From positions 146,861 through 210,860 of the forward strand of contig JAXMBL010000011.1 of the NCBI GenBank assembly GCA_046349915.1: a stretch of 64,000 nucleotides of DNA. Direction: 5' to 3'. Below the pieces are notes generated by a model. The model worked only from the letters and a program-made list of their open reading frames with translations. It had not been told where the DNA came from and searched no databases. Shown here piece by piece: positions 44,284-51,431 of the stretch; the first letter of the stretch is position 1; each line of letters starts with the position of its first letter. Source of the stretch: CAIXSC01 sp046349915. GTDB lineage: Bacteria > Planctomycetota > Planctomycetia > Pirellulales > Pirellulaceae. Position numbers and translations under genes: made by a program.

Positions 44284-46387
44284 GTAGCGGAACTCGCAAG
44301 AGTTCCGACCGTGACGGGCGAGTCGGGCCACCCCCGCGAGAAATCGTCACCGCGTTGCCCGTTCGGAAACGGTGGGCCTCTCGCGACAAGCGACTCCGTT
44401 GTAGCGGAACTCGCAAGAGTTCCGACCGTGACGAGCGAGTCGGGCCACCCCCGCGAGAAATCGTCACCGCGTTGCCCGTTCGTAAACGGTGGGCCTCTCG
44501 CGACAAGCGACTCCTGTGTAGCGGGACTCGCAAGAGTTCCGACCGTGACGAGCGAGTCGGGCCTCCCCCGTGAGAAATGGTCACCGCGTTGCACGTTCGT
44601 AATCGGTGGGCCTCCCGCGACAAGCGACTCCGTTGTAGCGGAACTCGCAAGAGTTCCGACCATGTCGAGCGAGTCGTGCCTCCCCCGTGAGAAATGGTAA
44701 CCGTGTTGCACGTTCGTAATCGGTGGGCCTCCCGCGACAAGCGACTCCGTTGTAGCGGAACTCGCAAGAGTTCCGACCATGTCGAGCGAGTCGTGCCACC
44801 CCCGCGAGAAATCGTCACCGCGTTGCACGTTCGTAATCGGTGGGCCTCCCGCGACAAGCGACTCTGGTGTAGCGGAACTCGCAAGAGTTCCATCGTGACG
44901 AGCGAGTCGGGCCACCCCCGTGAGAAAGCGTCACCGCGTTGCCCGATCGTAATCGGTGGGCATCCCGCGACAAGCGACTCCGTTGTAGCGGAACTCGCAA
45001 GAGTTCCGACCGTGACGAGCGAGTCGGGCCTCCCCCGTGAGAAATGGTAACCGCGTTGCACGTTCGTAATCGGTGGGTTTCCCGCGACAAGCGACTCCGT
45101 TGTAGCGGAACTCGCAAGAGTTCCAACCGTGACGGGCGAGTCGGGCCACCCCCGTGAGAAATCGTCACCGCGTTGCCCGTTCGTAAACGGTGTGCCTCTC
45201 GCGACAAGCGACTCCTGTGTAGCGGAACTCGCAAGAGTTCCGACCGTGACGAGCGAGTCGGGCCTCCCCCGCGAGAAATGGTAACCGTGTTGCACGTTCG
45301 TAATCGGTGGGCCTCCCGTGACAAGCGACTCTGGTGTAGCGGAACTCGCAAGAGTTCCGACCGTGACGGGCGAGTCGGGCCACCCCCGTGAGAAAGCGTC
45401 ACCGCGTTGCCCGATCGTAATCGGTGGGCATCCCGCGACAAGCGACTCCGTTGTAGCGGAACTCGCAAGAGTTCCGACCGTGACGAGCGAGTCGGGCCTC
45501 CCCGCGAGAAATGGTAACCGTGTTGCACGTTCGTAATCGGTGGGCCTCCCGTGACAAGCGACTCCGTTGTAGCGGAACTCGCAAGAGTTCCGACCGTGAC
45601 GGGCGAGTGGAGCCAGCCCCGCGAGAAATCGTCACCGCGTTGCCCGTTCGTAAACGGTGTGCCTCTCGCGACAAGCGACTCCGTTGTAGCGGAACTCGCA
45701 AGAGTTCCGACCATGTCGAGCGAGTCGTGCCTCCCCCGTGAGAAATGGTAACCGCGTTGCACGTTCGTAATCGGTGGGCATCCCGTGACAAGCGACTCTG
45801 GTGTAGCGGAACTCGCAAGAGTTCCGACCGTGACGGGCGAGTTGGGCCACCCCCGCGAGAAATCGTCACCGCGTTGCCCGTTCGTAAACGGTGGGCCTCC
45901 CGCGACAAGCGACTCCGTTGTAGCGGAACTCGCAAGAGTTCCGACCGTGACGGGCGAGTCGGGCCAGCCCCGCGAGAAATCGTCACCGCGTTGCCCGTTC
46001 GTAAACGGTGTGCCTCTCGCGACAAGCGACTCTGGTGTAGCGGAACTCGCAAGAGTTCCGACCGTGACGGGCGAGTTGGGCCACCCCCGCGAGAAATCGT
46101 CACCGCGTTGCCCGTTCGTAAACGGTGGGCCTCTCGCGACAAGCGACTCCGTTGTAGCGGAACTCGCAAGAGTTCCGACCGTGACGGGCGAGTCGGGCCA
46201 GCCCCGCGAGAAATCGTCACCGCGTTACCCGTTCGTAAACGGTGTGCCTCTCGCGACAAGCGACTCTGGTGTAGCGGAACTCGCAAGAGTTCCGACCGTG
46301 ACGGGCGAGTGGAGCCACCCCAGCGAGAGAGCGTTTTCGCAGCGCACGTTCGTAATCGGTGCGAATCCCTTGATGTATCGGGAAAAC
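44284..46387 (+). repeat. Array of eighteen 117-bp tandem repeats, each headed by a GTAG hairpin
   Basis: Units start at 44284, 44401, 44518, 44635, 44752, 44869, 44985, 45102, 45219, 45336, 45453, 45569, 45686, 45803, 45920, 46037, 46154 and 46271. All steps are 117 bp except two of 116. Each opens with GTAG and a hairpin with arms CGGAACTC / GAGTTCCG and a GCAA loop. About 90 bp follow, containing a second weaker fold (around CCCGTT-CGTA-AACGG). Unit 3 has one arm mismatch, and unit 18 is diverged after about 50 bp. Because 117 is a multiple of three, long open frames appear on both strands. The two 116-bp units break those frames and argue against a single encoded protein. Confidence 0.95.
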
Positions 46388-46640
46388 TGGAATGGAGGCG
46401 TTAGTACGCAGGTTGACGGTCGGACTTCTTGCGAATTCCGCTACGAGGAGTTCCGTCGTAACGAGCGAGTTGAGCTACCCCCAGCGAGAGATCGTTGGCG
46501 CCAACCACGGTCGTAATCCTAGGGAACTCCGCGACGTGCAGGGATAGCCAGTATGGAGGCGTTAGTACGCAGGTTGACGGTCGGAAATCTTGCGAATTCC
46601 GCTACAAAAAGTCCCGGCCGTGACGAGCGAGTTGAGCCAC
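46388..46640 (-). repeat. Two degenerate inverted GTAG hairpin units closing the array
   Basis: Two related stretches of about 160 bp share the segment TGGAGGCGTTAGTACGCAGG (from about 46392 and 46552). Each ends in a reversed hairpin followed by CTAC: 46421-46444 (arms CGGACTTC / GAATTCCG, imperfect) and 46582-46605 (arms CGGAAATC / GAATTCCG, imperfect). They have the GAATTCCG arm of the second variant and the opposite orientation to the array, so the array is bounded on its right by inverted copies. Confidence 0.7.
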
Positions 46641-46769
46641 CCCAGCGAGGAAACGTTCCAACAGCTTCCTCTGCCGTATCTTGACGCACGTTGGTTGCAT
46701 GCCACATGCTAGCGTCCTTCCTGCTGGGAACCCCCAAGTCAACCTTAAAGGCGGAAGGATAGTCTCGCG

Positions 46770-48557
46770 ATGGTGAGTACACGTGACCGTATGGGAATTC
46801 AGGCGAACGAGTTTCGCGGTAGTAAACCTCTCGCAACGCTACCCGCGCTGAGTCGCCGCATCATCGCTCCGTTGGCGGTCCTCGCGGTGCTTACCTGTGC
46901 CGTCGCCGTCGCGGAAACTCCCAAAGGGGATGTCACAAAATACTCGTTCTCGGCCAACAAGATCTTTCCAGGCACGGTCCGTGATTACTGGGTGTATGTG
47001 CCCAAGCAATACGATCCGGCGAAGCCTGCCTGTGTTTACGTGAATCAGGATGGAGTCCAGTTCAACGCGCCCGCTGTGTTCGATCAACTGATCGAAAAGG
47101 GGGAGATGCCTGTCACGATTGGCGTGTTCGTCATGCATGGGCGAGTGAAGGCGCTCTCGGACGCCGCCTTGGATCGCTTCAATCGCAGTTATGAATACGA
47201 TGGACTTGGCGACGCATACGCTCGCTTCCTGTTGGACGAACTCTTGCCCGAGGTGGAGCGACAGACCGCACCCGATGGACGACCCATCCGACTCTCCAAA
47301 CAAGGGAATGATCGAGCGATCGGGGGAGCGAGCAGTGGAGCGATCTGCGCATTCACGGCGGCCTGGGAGCGACCCGATGCATTCCAGCGAGTGTTTAGCG
47401 CGATCGGCACCTATGTCGGTCTGCGAGGTGGACATAATTACGCCACACTGGTGCGGAAGTATGAACCGAAGCCCCTCCGCATCTTCCTTCAAGATGGTTC
47501 GAACGACTTAAACATCTATGGCGGCGACTGGTGGATGGCTAATCAGGAAATGCAGCGAGCGCTCGCGTTCGCCGGCTATGAAGTGAACCACGTTTGGGGA
47601 GATGGCGGCCACAACGGCAAGCATGCTACCGAAGTCTTCGCCGACGCCACTCGCTGGCTCTGGAAAGATTGGCCGCAACCAGTGCGAGCGGGTGGAGGTT
47701 CGCCTCAACTGAAAGAGATCTTGCTTCCCGGCGAAGATTGGAAGCTGGTGGCGGAGGGTTACAAATTCACCGAAGGACCCGCGGTCAATGCTCGTGGTGA
47801 AGTCTTCTTCAACGATGTCCCCAACAGCAAGACCTATAAGCTGGGGCTGGACGGCAAAGTCAGCGAGTTTCTGGCGGATAGCAAAAAGGGAGACGGACAA
47901 GCTTTCGGGCCTGATGGTCGACTGTATGCCGTCGCCGGTGGAGTGGAGCAGATTGTCGCTTACGATGCAGAAGGCAAGGCGACGATGATCGCCGACGGGT
48001 TTCGTGGGAACGACCTCGTGGTAAAGAACGATGGCGGTATCTATGTGACGAATCCAGGTTGGAACGGCGTCGATCCCAGTCGAGTGTGGTACATCAGTCC
48101 GAAGGGTGAAAAGAAAGAAGTTGACACGGGACTGCGATTCTCCAACGGAGTAACGTTGTCGCCCGACCAATCGCTGTTGTACGTCGCCGATAGTCGCAGC
48201 CATTGGGTCTACAGTTACCAAGTGCAACCGGATGGCTCGCTTGCCCACAAGCAGAAGTACTTCCACCTGCATGTACCAGATACGGCCGACGACAGCGGCG
48301 CGGATGGCATGCGCACGGATCGCGAGGGACGTCTGTACGTCGCCACTCGCCTGGGCATTCAGGTATGCGATCAAGCAGGTCGAGTGAACTGTATTATCCC
48401 CACTCCCAACGGCCGAGTGTCCAACATGACGTTCGCCGGCGAGCAATTGGATACGTTGGTGGTGACATGTGGAGATCGAGTCTACCAGCGAAAGCTGAAG
48501 GTTCGCGGCGCCCCCAATTGGCAACCCCCCATCAAGCCCGCCGCCCCCCGACTCTAG
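46770..48557 (+). CDS. Exported esterase-type alpha/beta hydrolase fused to SMP-30/gluconolactonase propeller
   Basis: This is a 595-residue protein. A signal segment follows a basic start (RRIIAPLAVLAVLTCAVAVAE, about 29-49). Residues 60-300 are a Fes/esterase-D-like hydrolase: the nucleophile elbow is GASSG at 186-190 (Ser188), an acid residue is likely in LQDGSND (242-246), and His281 lies in WGDGGHNGKH. Residues 315-585 are an SMP-30/gluconolactonase-like six-bladed propeller (EGPAVNARGEVFFNDVPNS, GFRGNDLVVKNDGGIYVTNPG, FSNGVTLSPDQSLLYVADS, DGADGMRTDREGRLYVAT-like). The two parts could act in sequence on esterified sugar acids or lactones in the periplasm, which is inference. The ATG at 46770 has GGAAGGA about 10 nt upstream. 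Confidence 0.88.
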   Translation: MVSTRDRMGIQANEFRGSKPLATLPALSRRIIAPLAVLAVLTCAVAVAETPKGDVTKYSFSANKIFPGTVRDYWVYVPKQYDPAKPACVYVNQDGVQFNAPAVFDQLIEKGEMPVTIGVFVMHGRVKALSDAALDRFNRSYEYDGLGDAYARFLLDELLPEVERQTAPDGRPIRLSKQGNDRAIGGASSGAICAFTAAWERPDAFQRVFSAIGTYVGLRGGHNYATLVRKYEPKPLRIFLQDGSNDLNIYGGDWWMANQEMQRALAFAGYEVNHVWGDGGHNGKHATEVFADATRWLWKDWPQPVRAGGGSPQLKEILLPGEDWKLVAEGYKFTEGPAVNARGEVFFNDVPNSKTYKLGLDGKVSEFLADSKKGDGQAFGPDGRLYAVAGGVEQIVAYDAEGKATMIADGFRGNDLVVKNDGGIYVTNPGWNGVDPSRVWYISPKGEKKEVDTGLRFSNGVTLSPDQSLLYVADSRSHWVYSYQVQPDGSLAHKQKYFHLHVPDTADDSGADGMRTDREGRLYVATRLGIQVCDQAGRVNCIIPTPNGRVSNMTFAGEQLDTLVVTCGDRVYQRKLKVRGAPNWQPPIKPAAPRL

Positions 48558-48568
48558 TGCTTTCTGCT

Positions 48569-48592
48569 GTACGACGGACTTCCAGTCCGTCG
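48569..48592 (+). repeat. Family-2 palindromic element (ACGGACT hairpin)
   Basis: GTA is followed by the arms CGACGGACT and AGTCCGTCG around a TCC loop. It lies 12 bp after the esterase/SMP-30 stop and may attenuate transcription into the Kelch-type gene. The same element occurs at 15704-15727 (inverted), 63902-63925 and 63967-63990. Confidence 0.8.
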
Positions 48593-48676
48593 ATCCGATC
48601 CGCGCAACACAAACCAACAAACCACCCCCCCCCAACGCCTTTACCCGTCCAACACCTTCACCGAAGGAGAGTGTCC

Positions 48677-49720
48677 ATGTCGAGAAGCAATCAAGGTCTC
48701 ATATCGACGGTCACGCTGATCCTCATGATGCTTACCTCGACCAACAGCACTTGGTCGATAGCAGCCGAACCCAAGGCGAAAGAGGCCAAGGAGGCGAAAG
48801 TGGTAAAGGATTGGGAGCGAGTGACCGAGAAAGCCGAGTGGCAACCGCGGGACTCGAGCGGCGAGTTGGTGTTTAAAGACCAGCTCTGGATTTTTGGCGG
48901 CTGGTTTGATTCGTTTCACGCGCCGCCGCGCGACGTGTGGAGCTCGCGTGACGGGAAGAGTTGGAAGTTGGTCACTGCCGACGCGCCTTGGAAGCATAGC
49001 GATCTCCCCATGACGCTGGTCTTTCAAGACAAGATGTGGTTCATGGGAGGCTGGTATAACGGACGACTGCCGGGGCATAGCGCCAGCAGCGAGGTGTGGA
49101 GTTCCACGGATGGCGCTAAATGGGAGCAGGCGACCGACAAAGCCGGTTGGACGCCGCGCATCGCCGCGGGCGCCGTTGTATTCAAGGACCGCATGTGGAT
49201 TCTAGGTGGAACCGAGAATTACTACTTTGGCGACGACAAGAGTCTGCGTAACGATGTCTGGTCCAGCAGCGATGGCAAGAACTGGAAACTGGAAACCGCC
49301 GCCGCGCCGTGGTCGCCCCGAGCTTATCACCAGGCGGTCGTTCACGCGGGACGAATCTGGGTCATGGGCGGCGGAAATTATGTGCCGAAATACCACGCCG
49401 TCAACGATGTGTGGTCGAGTGCCGATGGAGTGAATTGGGAGCGGGCCACCGAGTCGGCCCCGTGGTCCCCTCGTCTGTGGTTCTCCGCAGTTACCTTAAA
49501 CGACCGCATGTGGGTCCTCGGCGGATGGTCCAATAATCCGTCGCGAAACTGGGGCGATGTGTGGCACTCGACCGACGGCAAGTCGTGGACTCGACATGAA
49601 GCCAAGGTTACTTGGAAGGAAAGGCACGAGCACTCGGCCTACGTTTTCCAAAACAAGATCTGGATTGCGGGCGGACACGCACAACCACTCAGCAGCGAGG
49701 TGTGGACGCTAGAGCCGTGA
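48677..49720 (+). CDS. Exported Kelch-type beta-propeller protein
   Basis: The frame is open from 48203, but the ATG at 48677 is preferred. It has GAAGGAGA 6 nt upstream and begins a signal peptide (SRSNQGLISTVTLILMMLTST...IAAEP), giving 347 residues. Six Kelch-like repeats of about 50 residues follow the pattern (A/D)VWSS.DGK.W...T..A.W..R......VF.D.MW(I/V).GG, for example at DVWSSRDGKSWKLVTADAPW and EVWSSTDGAKWEQATDKAGW. These form a propeller that probably binds a protein or sugar outside the cytoplasm. No catalytic residues are recognisable. It is 119 bp downstream of the esterase/SMP-30 gene, with a family-2 palindrome and a run of nine C between them. Confidence 0.88.
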   Translation: MSRSNQGLISTVTLILMMLTSTNSTWSIAAEPKAKEAKEAKVVKDWERVTEKAEWQPRDSSGELVFKDQLWIFGGWFDSFHAPPRDVWSSRDGKSWKLVTADAPWKHSDLPMTLVFQDKMWFMGGWYNGRLPGHSASSEVWSSTDGAKWEQATDKAGWTPRIAAGAVVFKDRMWILGGTENYYFGDDKSLRNDVWSSSDGKNWKLETAAAPWSPRAYHQAVVHAGRIWVMGGGNYVPKYHAVNDVWSSADGVNWERATESAPWSPRLWFSAVTLNDRMWVLGGWSNNPSRNWGDVWHSTDGKSWTRHEAKVTWKERHEHSAYVFQNKIWIAGGHAQPLSSEVWTLEP

Positions 49721-50029
49721 AGCGTGCCGGGAAAGATCCTCCCGGCCCAACCACGTGCGAGCACAAGCACCGCTGCGTTACGTCGAGCAGGGGCGTAACA
49801 ACAAACCCCGCCTCATCTCGGCTCTGCTCATCTCCTCTCATCTCCTCTCCTCTCCTCTCCGTGCCCTCCCGTGTCATTCCGTGGCTGAAACCGAGGCCAG
49901 TGCGTGTACGCGGCGCGGCTAATCATCTCGCAAAGCGAGATGGCTACGCCCTTCCGTGGCAAAATCTCTCCCCGGTGTTTCCGTGGAGTTTTCCCAAAAT
50001 GTGCTTGACGGTTCGAATTCGCCTGCATA
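49721..50029. other. Intergenic region before the GntR operon: C/T repeats and a GTAG-type hairpin
   Basis: No gene is seen here. A pyrimidine-rich stretch at about 49815-49862 is made of repeated CATCTCCTCT and CTCTC units. It is followed by GTGTCATTCCGTGGCTGAA, which resembles the ATTCGTG repeats elsewhere in the window. A separate hairpin lies at 49924-49942, and a promoter-like TTGACG at 50005. The opposite-strand ORFs here are low-complexity artefacts. Confidence 0.6.
49924..49947 (-). repeat. Family-3 palindromic element (CATCTCGC hairpin with flanking GTAG)
   Basis: The arms CATCTCGC and GCGAGATG (8 bp) flank an AAA loop and are followed by GCTAC. On the minus strand this reads GTAGC directly before the hairpin, the same arrangement as the hairpins in the 117-bp array but with unrelated stem sequence. 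Only one copy was found in the window. Confidence 0.55.
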
Positions 50030-50033
50030 CTGT
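50005..50033 (+). promoter_or_regulatory. Candidate sigma-70-type promoter of the GntR-ABC operon
   Basis: TTGACG (50005-50010) and TACTGT (50028-50033) are separated by 17 bp. The -35 is close to consensus and the -10 is weak. The -10 overlaps the left arm of the operator-like palindrome at 50030-50051, which would let the GntR protein block RNA polymerase. Confidence 0.5.
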
Positions 50034-50051
50034 ATTAGTCATCTAGTACAG
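50030..50051. promoter_or_regulatory. Operator-like palindrome in front of gntR
   Basis: The arms CTGTATTAG (50030-50038) and CTAGTACAG (50043-50051) are inverted repeats matching at 8 of 9 positions around a TCAT spacer. They lie between the promoter and the ribosome binding site GGAGG (about 50051-50055) of the YtrA-type regulator gene. YtrA-subfamily regulators are known to repress their own operon through such TGTA...TACA palindromes. Autorepression is inferred. Confidence 0.7.
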
Positions 50052-50062
50052 GAGGCGGCGGC

Positions 50063-50500
50063 ATGTTTCTCCATATCGACCCGGACAGCGGGCTGGCGAT
50101 CTACGACCAGATCGTGCGTCAAGTGAAATTCGCGGTGGCAGGCGGCGGTTTGCCGCCGGGCGAGTTGATTCCGTCGGTCCGCGAGCTGGCTCGCGAGTTG
50201 GCGGTCAACCCCAACACCGTGGCTCGCGCTTTTCAACAACTACAGGCCGACGGAGTGCTGGAGCCAGTCCGCGGCCAGGGGCTGGCGGTCTCCCGAGGAG
50301 CGGACAAGCGCTGCCGAGCCACTCGCTTGCAATTGATCGCGGAACGGCTGCGTGAAGTGCTGGACGAGGCGCTACGGGCGGGGTTGGATGTCGCCGAGAT
50401 TCGTCGACTGACCGACGAACAGGTCGACGCCCTCGCGCAACGGCGCGCTCAAGTCCTGAACGTTCCCTCGTTCGAATCTCGTCGCGAAGCCCAGTCATAG
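50063..50500 (+). CDS. GntR family transcriptional regulator, YtrA-type
   Basis: This 145-residue protein has an N-terminal winged helix-turn-helix (IYDQIVRQVKFAVAGGGLPPGELIPSVRELARELAVNPNTVARAFQQLQADGVLEPVRGQGLAVS, residues 13-77). The short C-terminal helical part (about 60 residues) is typical of the YtrA subfamily. It contains no large ligand domain. A GGAGG site lies 8 nt before the ATG. It is the first gene of a three-gene operon with an ABC ATPase (10 bp on) and a permease. YtrA-type regulators usually repress the linked ABC transporter and respond to cell-wall or envelope stress in other bacteria. Confidence 0.92.
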   Translation: MFLHIDPDSGLAIYDQIVRQVKFAVAGGGLPPGELIPSVRELARELAVNPNTVARAFQQLQADGVLEPVRGQGLAVSRGADKRCRATRLQLIAERLREVLDEALRAGLDVAEIRRLTDEQVDALAQRRAQVLNVPSFESRREAQS

Positions 50501-50510
50501 GAGTAGCTTC

Positions 50511-51431
50511 ATGTCTCAAGATCAACAGCCTGCCCTCCGACTCGATGCAGTGACCAAGCGATTCCGCGGCGAAACAGCGCTCGACAACGTTTCCCTCTCG
50601 GTGCCTCGTGGAGTCGTGTTCGCGATGTTGGGCGCGAACGGAGCGGGTAAGACCACCTCGATCAAGATCCTCCTTGGCTTGCTCAAACCGGATCAGGGGC
50701 GAGCGGAAGTGCTGGGGCTCGATAGTCTCACCCAGTCGCTGGAAGTGCGTCGCCGAGTGGGATGTGTGGCAGAGCGCCCCACGCTATACGATTGGATGAC
50801 GATCGATGAACTCGGTTGGTTCGCGGCCGGCTTTCACGATTCCAACTATCTGGATCGTTTCCGACAATTCGCCGCGGACCACGGCCTGTCACCCGGTCGT
50901 CGCATCAAGGAACTGTCCAAAGGGATGCGAGCCAAAGTGGCGCTGGCGTTAGCATTGGCGAACGATCCCGATCTGTTGATCCTGGATGAGCCGACCTCGG
51001 GACTCGACCCCATGGTGCGTCGCGAGTTTTTGGAAAGCATGGTCGATCGAGCGGCGGCGGGAAAAACGGTGTTTCTGTCGAGTCATCAACTGACCGAAGT
51101 GGAGCGAGTCGCCGATTTTGTCGGCATCCTACGCCGAGGCCAATTGGTGATGGTCGAGCGACTCGAACGACTCAAGCACGAGTTGCATGAGTTTACGATC
51201 ACGCTCGTCCCCGATGCCGCTCAACCCCCGGAACTCGCCGGCGAGATTCTGCGGCGACGTCATCGAGCTCGGCAGTGGCAACTCTTGGCTCGCGGATCTT
51301 CGCCCGATGATCTGGCCGTCTTACGCGATTCCCCGGATGTGGCGGACGTTCAAGTGCGTTCGCCATCGCTGGAAGAGATCTTCGCGGGCTACATGCAATC
51401 GGAAGACGCAGGTCAAGGAGGTGCCGCATGA
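50511..51431 (+). CDS. ABC transporter ATP-binding protein
   Basis: This 306-residue protein has the complete nucleotide-binding set: Walker A GANGAGKT (41-48), signature LSKGM (135-139), Walker B LLILDE (155-160), D-loop SGLD (163-166) and switch His192 (SSHQL). The Q-loop position reads VAERP, with Glu where Gln is usual. It belongs to the CcmA/NatA-like class of drug and export ATPases. The C-terminal 90 residues form the extra domain of this class. It sits between the GntR gene and a permease with which it overlaps by 4 bp (ATGA), so the two are made together as one ABC exporter. Confidence 0.95.
   Translation: MSQDQQPALRLDAVTKRFRGETALDNVSLSVPRGVVFAMLGANGAGKTTSIKILLGLLKPDQGRAEVLGLDSLTQSLEVRRRVGCVAERPTLYDWMTIDELGWFAAGFHDSNYLDRFRQFAADHGLSPGRRIKELSKGMRAKVALALALANDPDLLILDEPTSGLDPMVRREFLESMVDRAAAGKTVFLSSHQLTEVERVADFVGILRRGQLVMVERLERLKHELHEFTITLVPDAAQPPELAGEILRRRHRARQWQLLARGSSPDDLAVLRDSPDVADVQVRSPSLEEIFAGYMQSEDAGQGGAA

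Noticed and set aside
44284..46387. CRISPR array
   Set aside because: The whole 117-bp unit repeats. There are no short repeats with unique spacers and no cas genes nearby.
43719..46516. Several long open frames on both strands through the 117-bp array (up to 485 residues)
   Set aside because: They arise because the unit length is a multiple of three and contains few stops. Two 116-bp units shift the frames, several frames are open at once, and no start signals or domain features are seen.
48203..48676. Longer start for the Kelch-type protein
   Set aside because: The extension lies within the esterase/SMP-30 gene and across a palindrome. The ATG at 48677 has a strong GAAGGAGA and starts a signal peptide.
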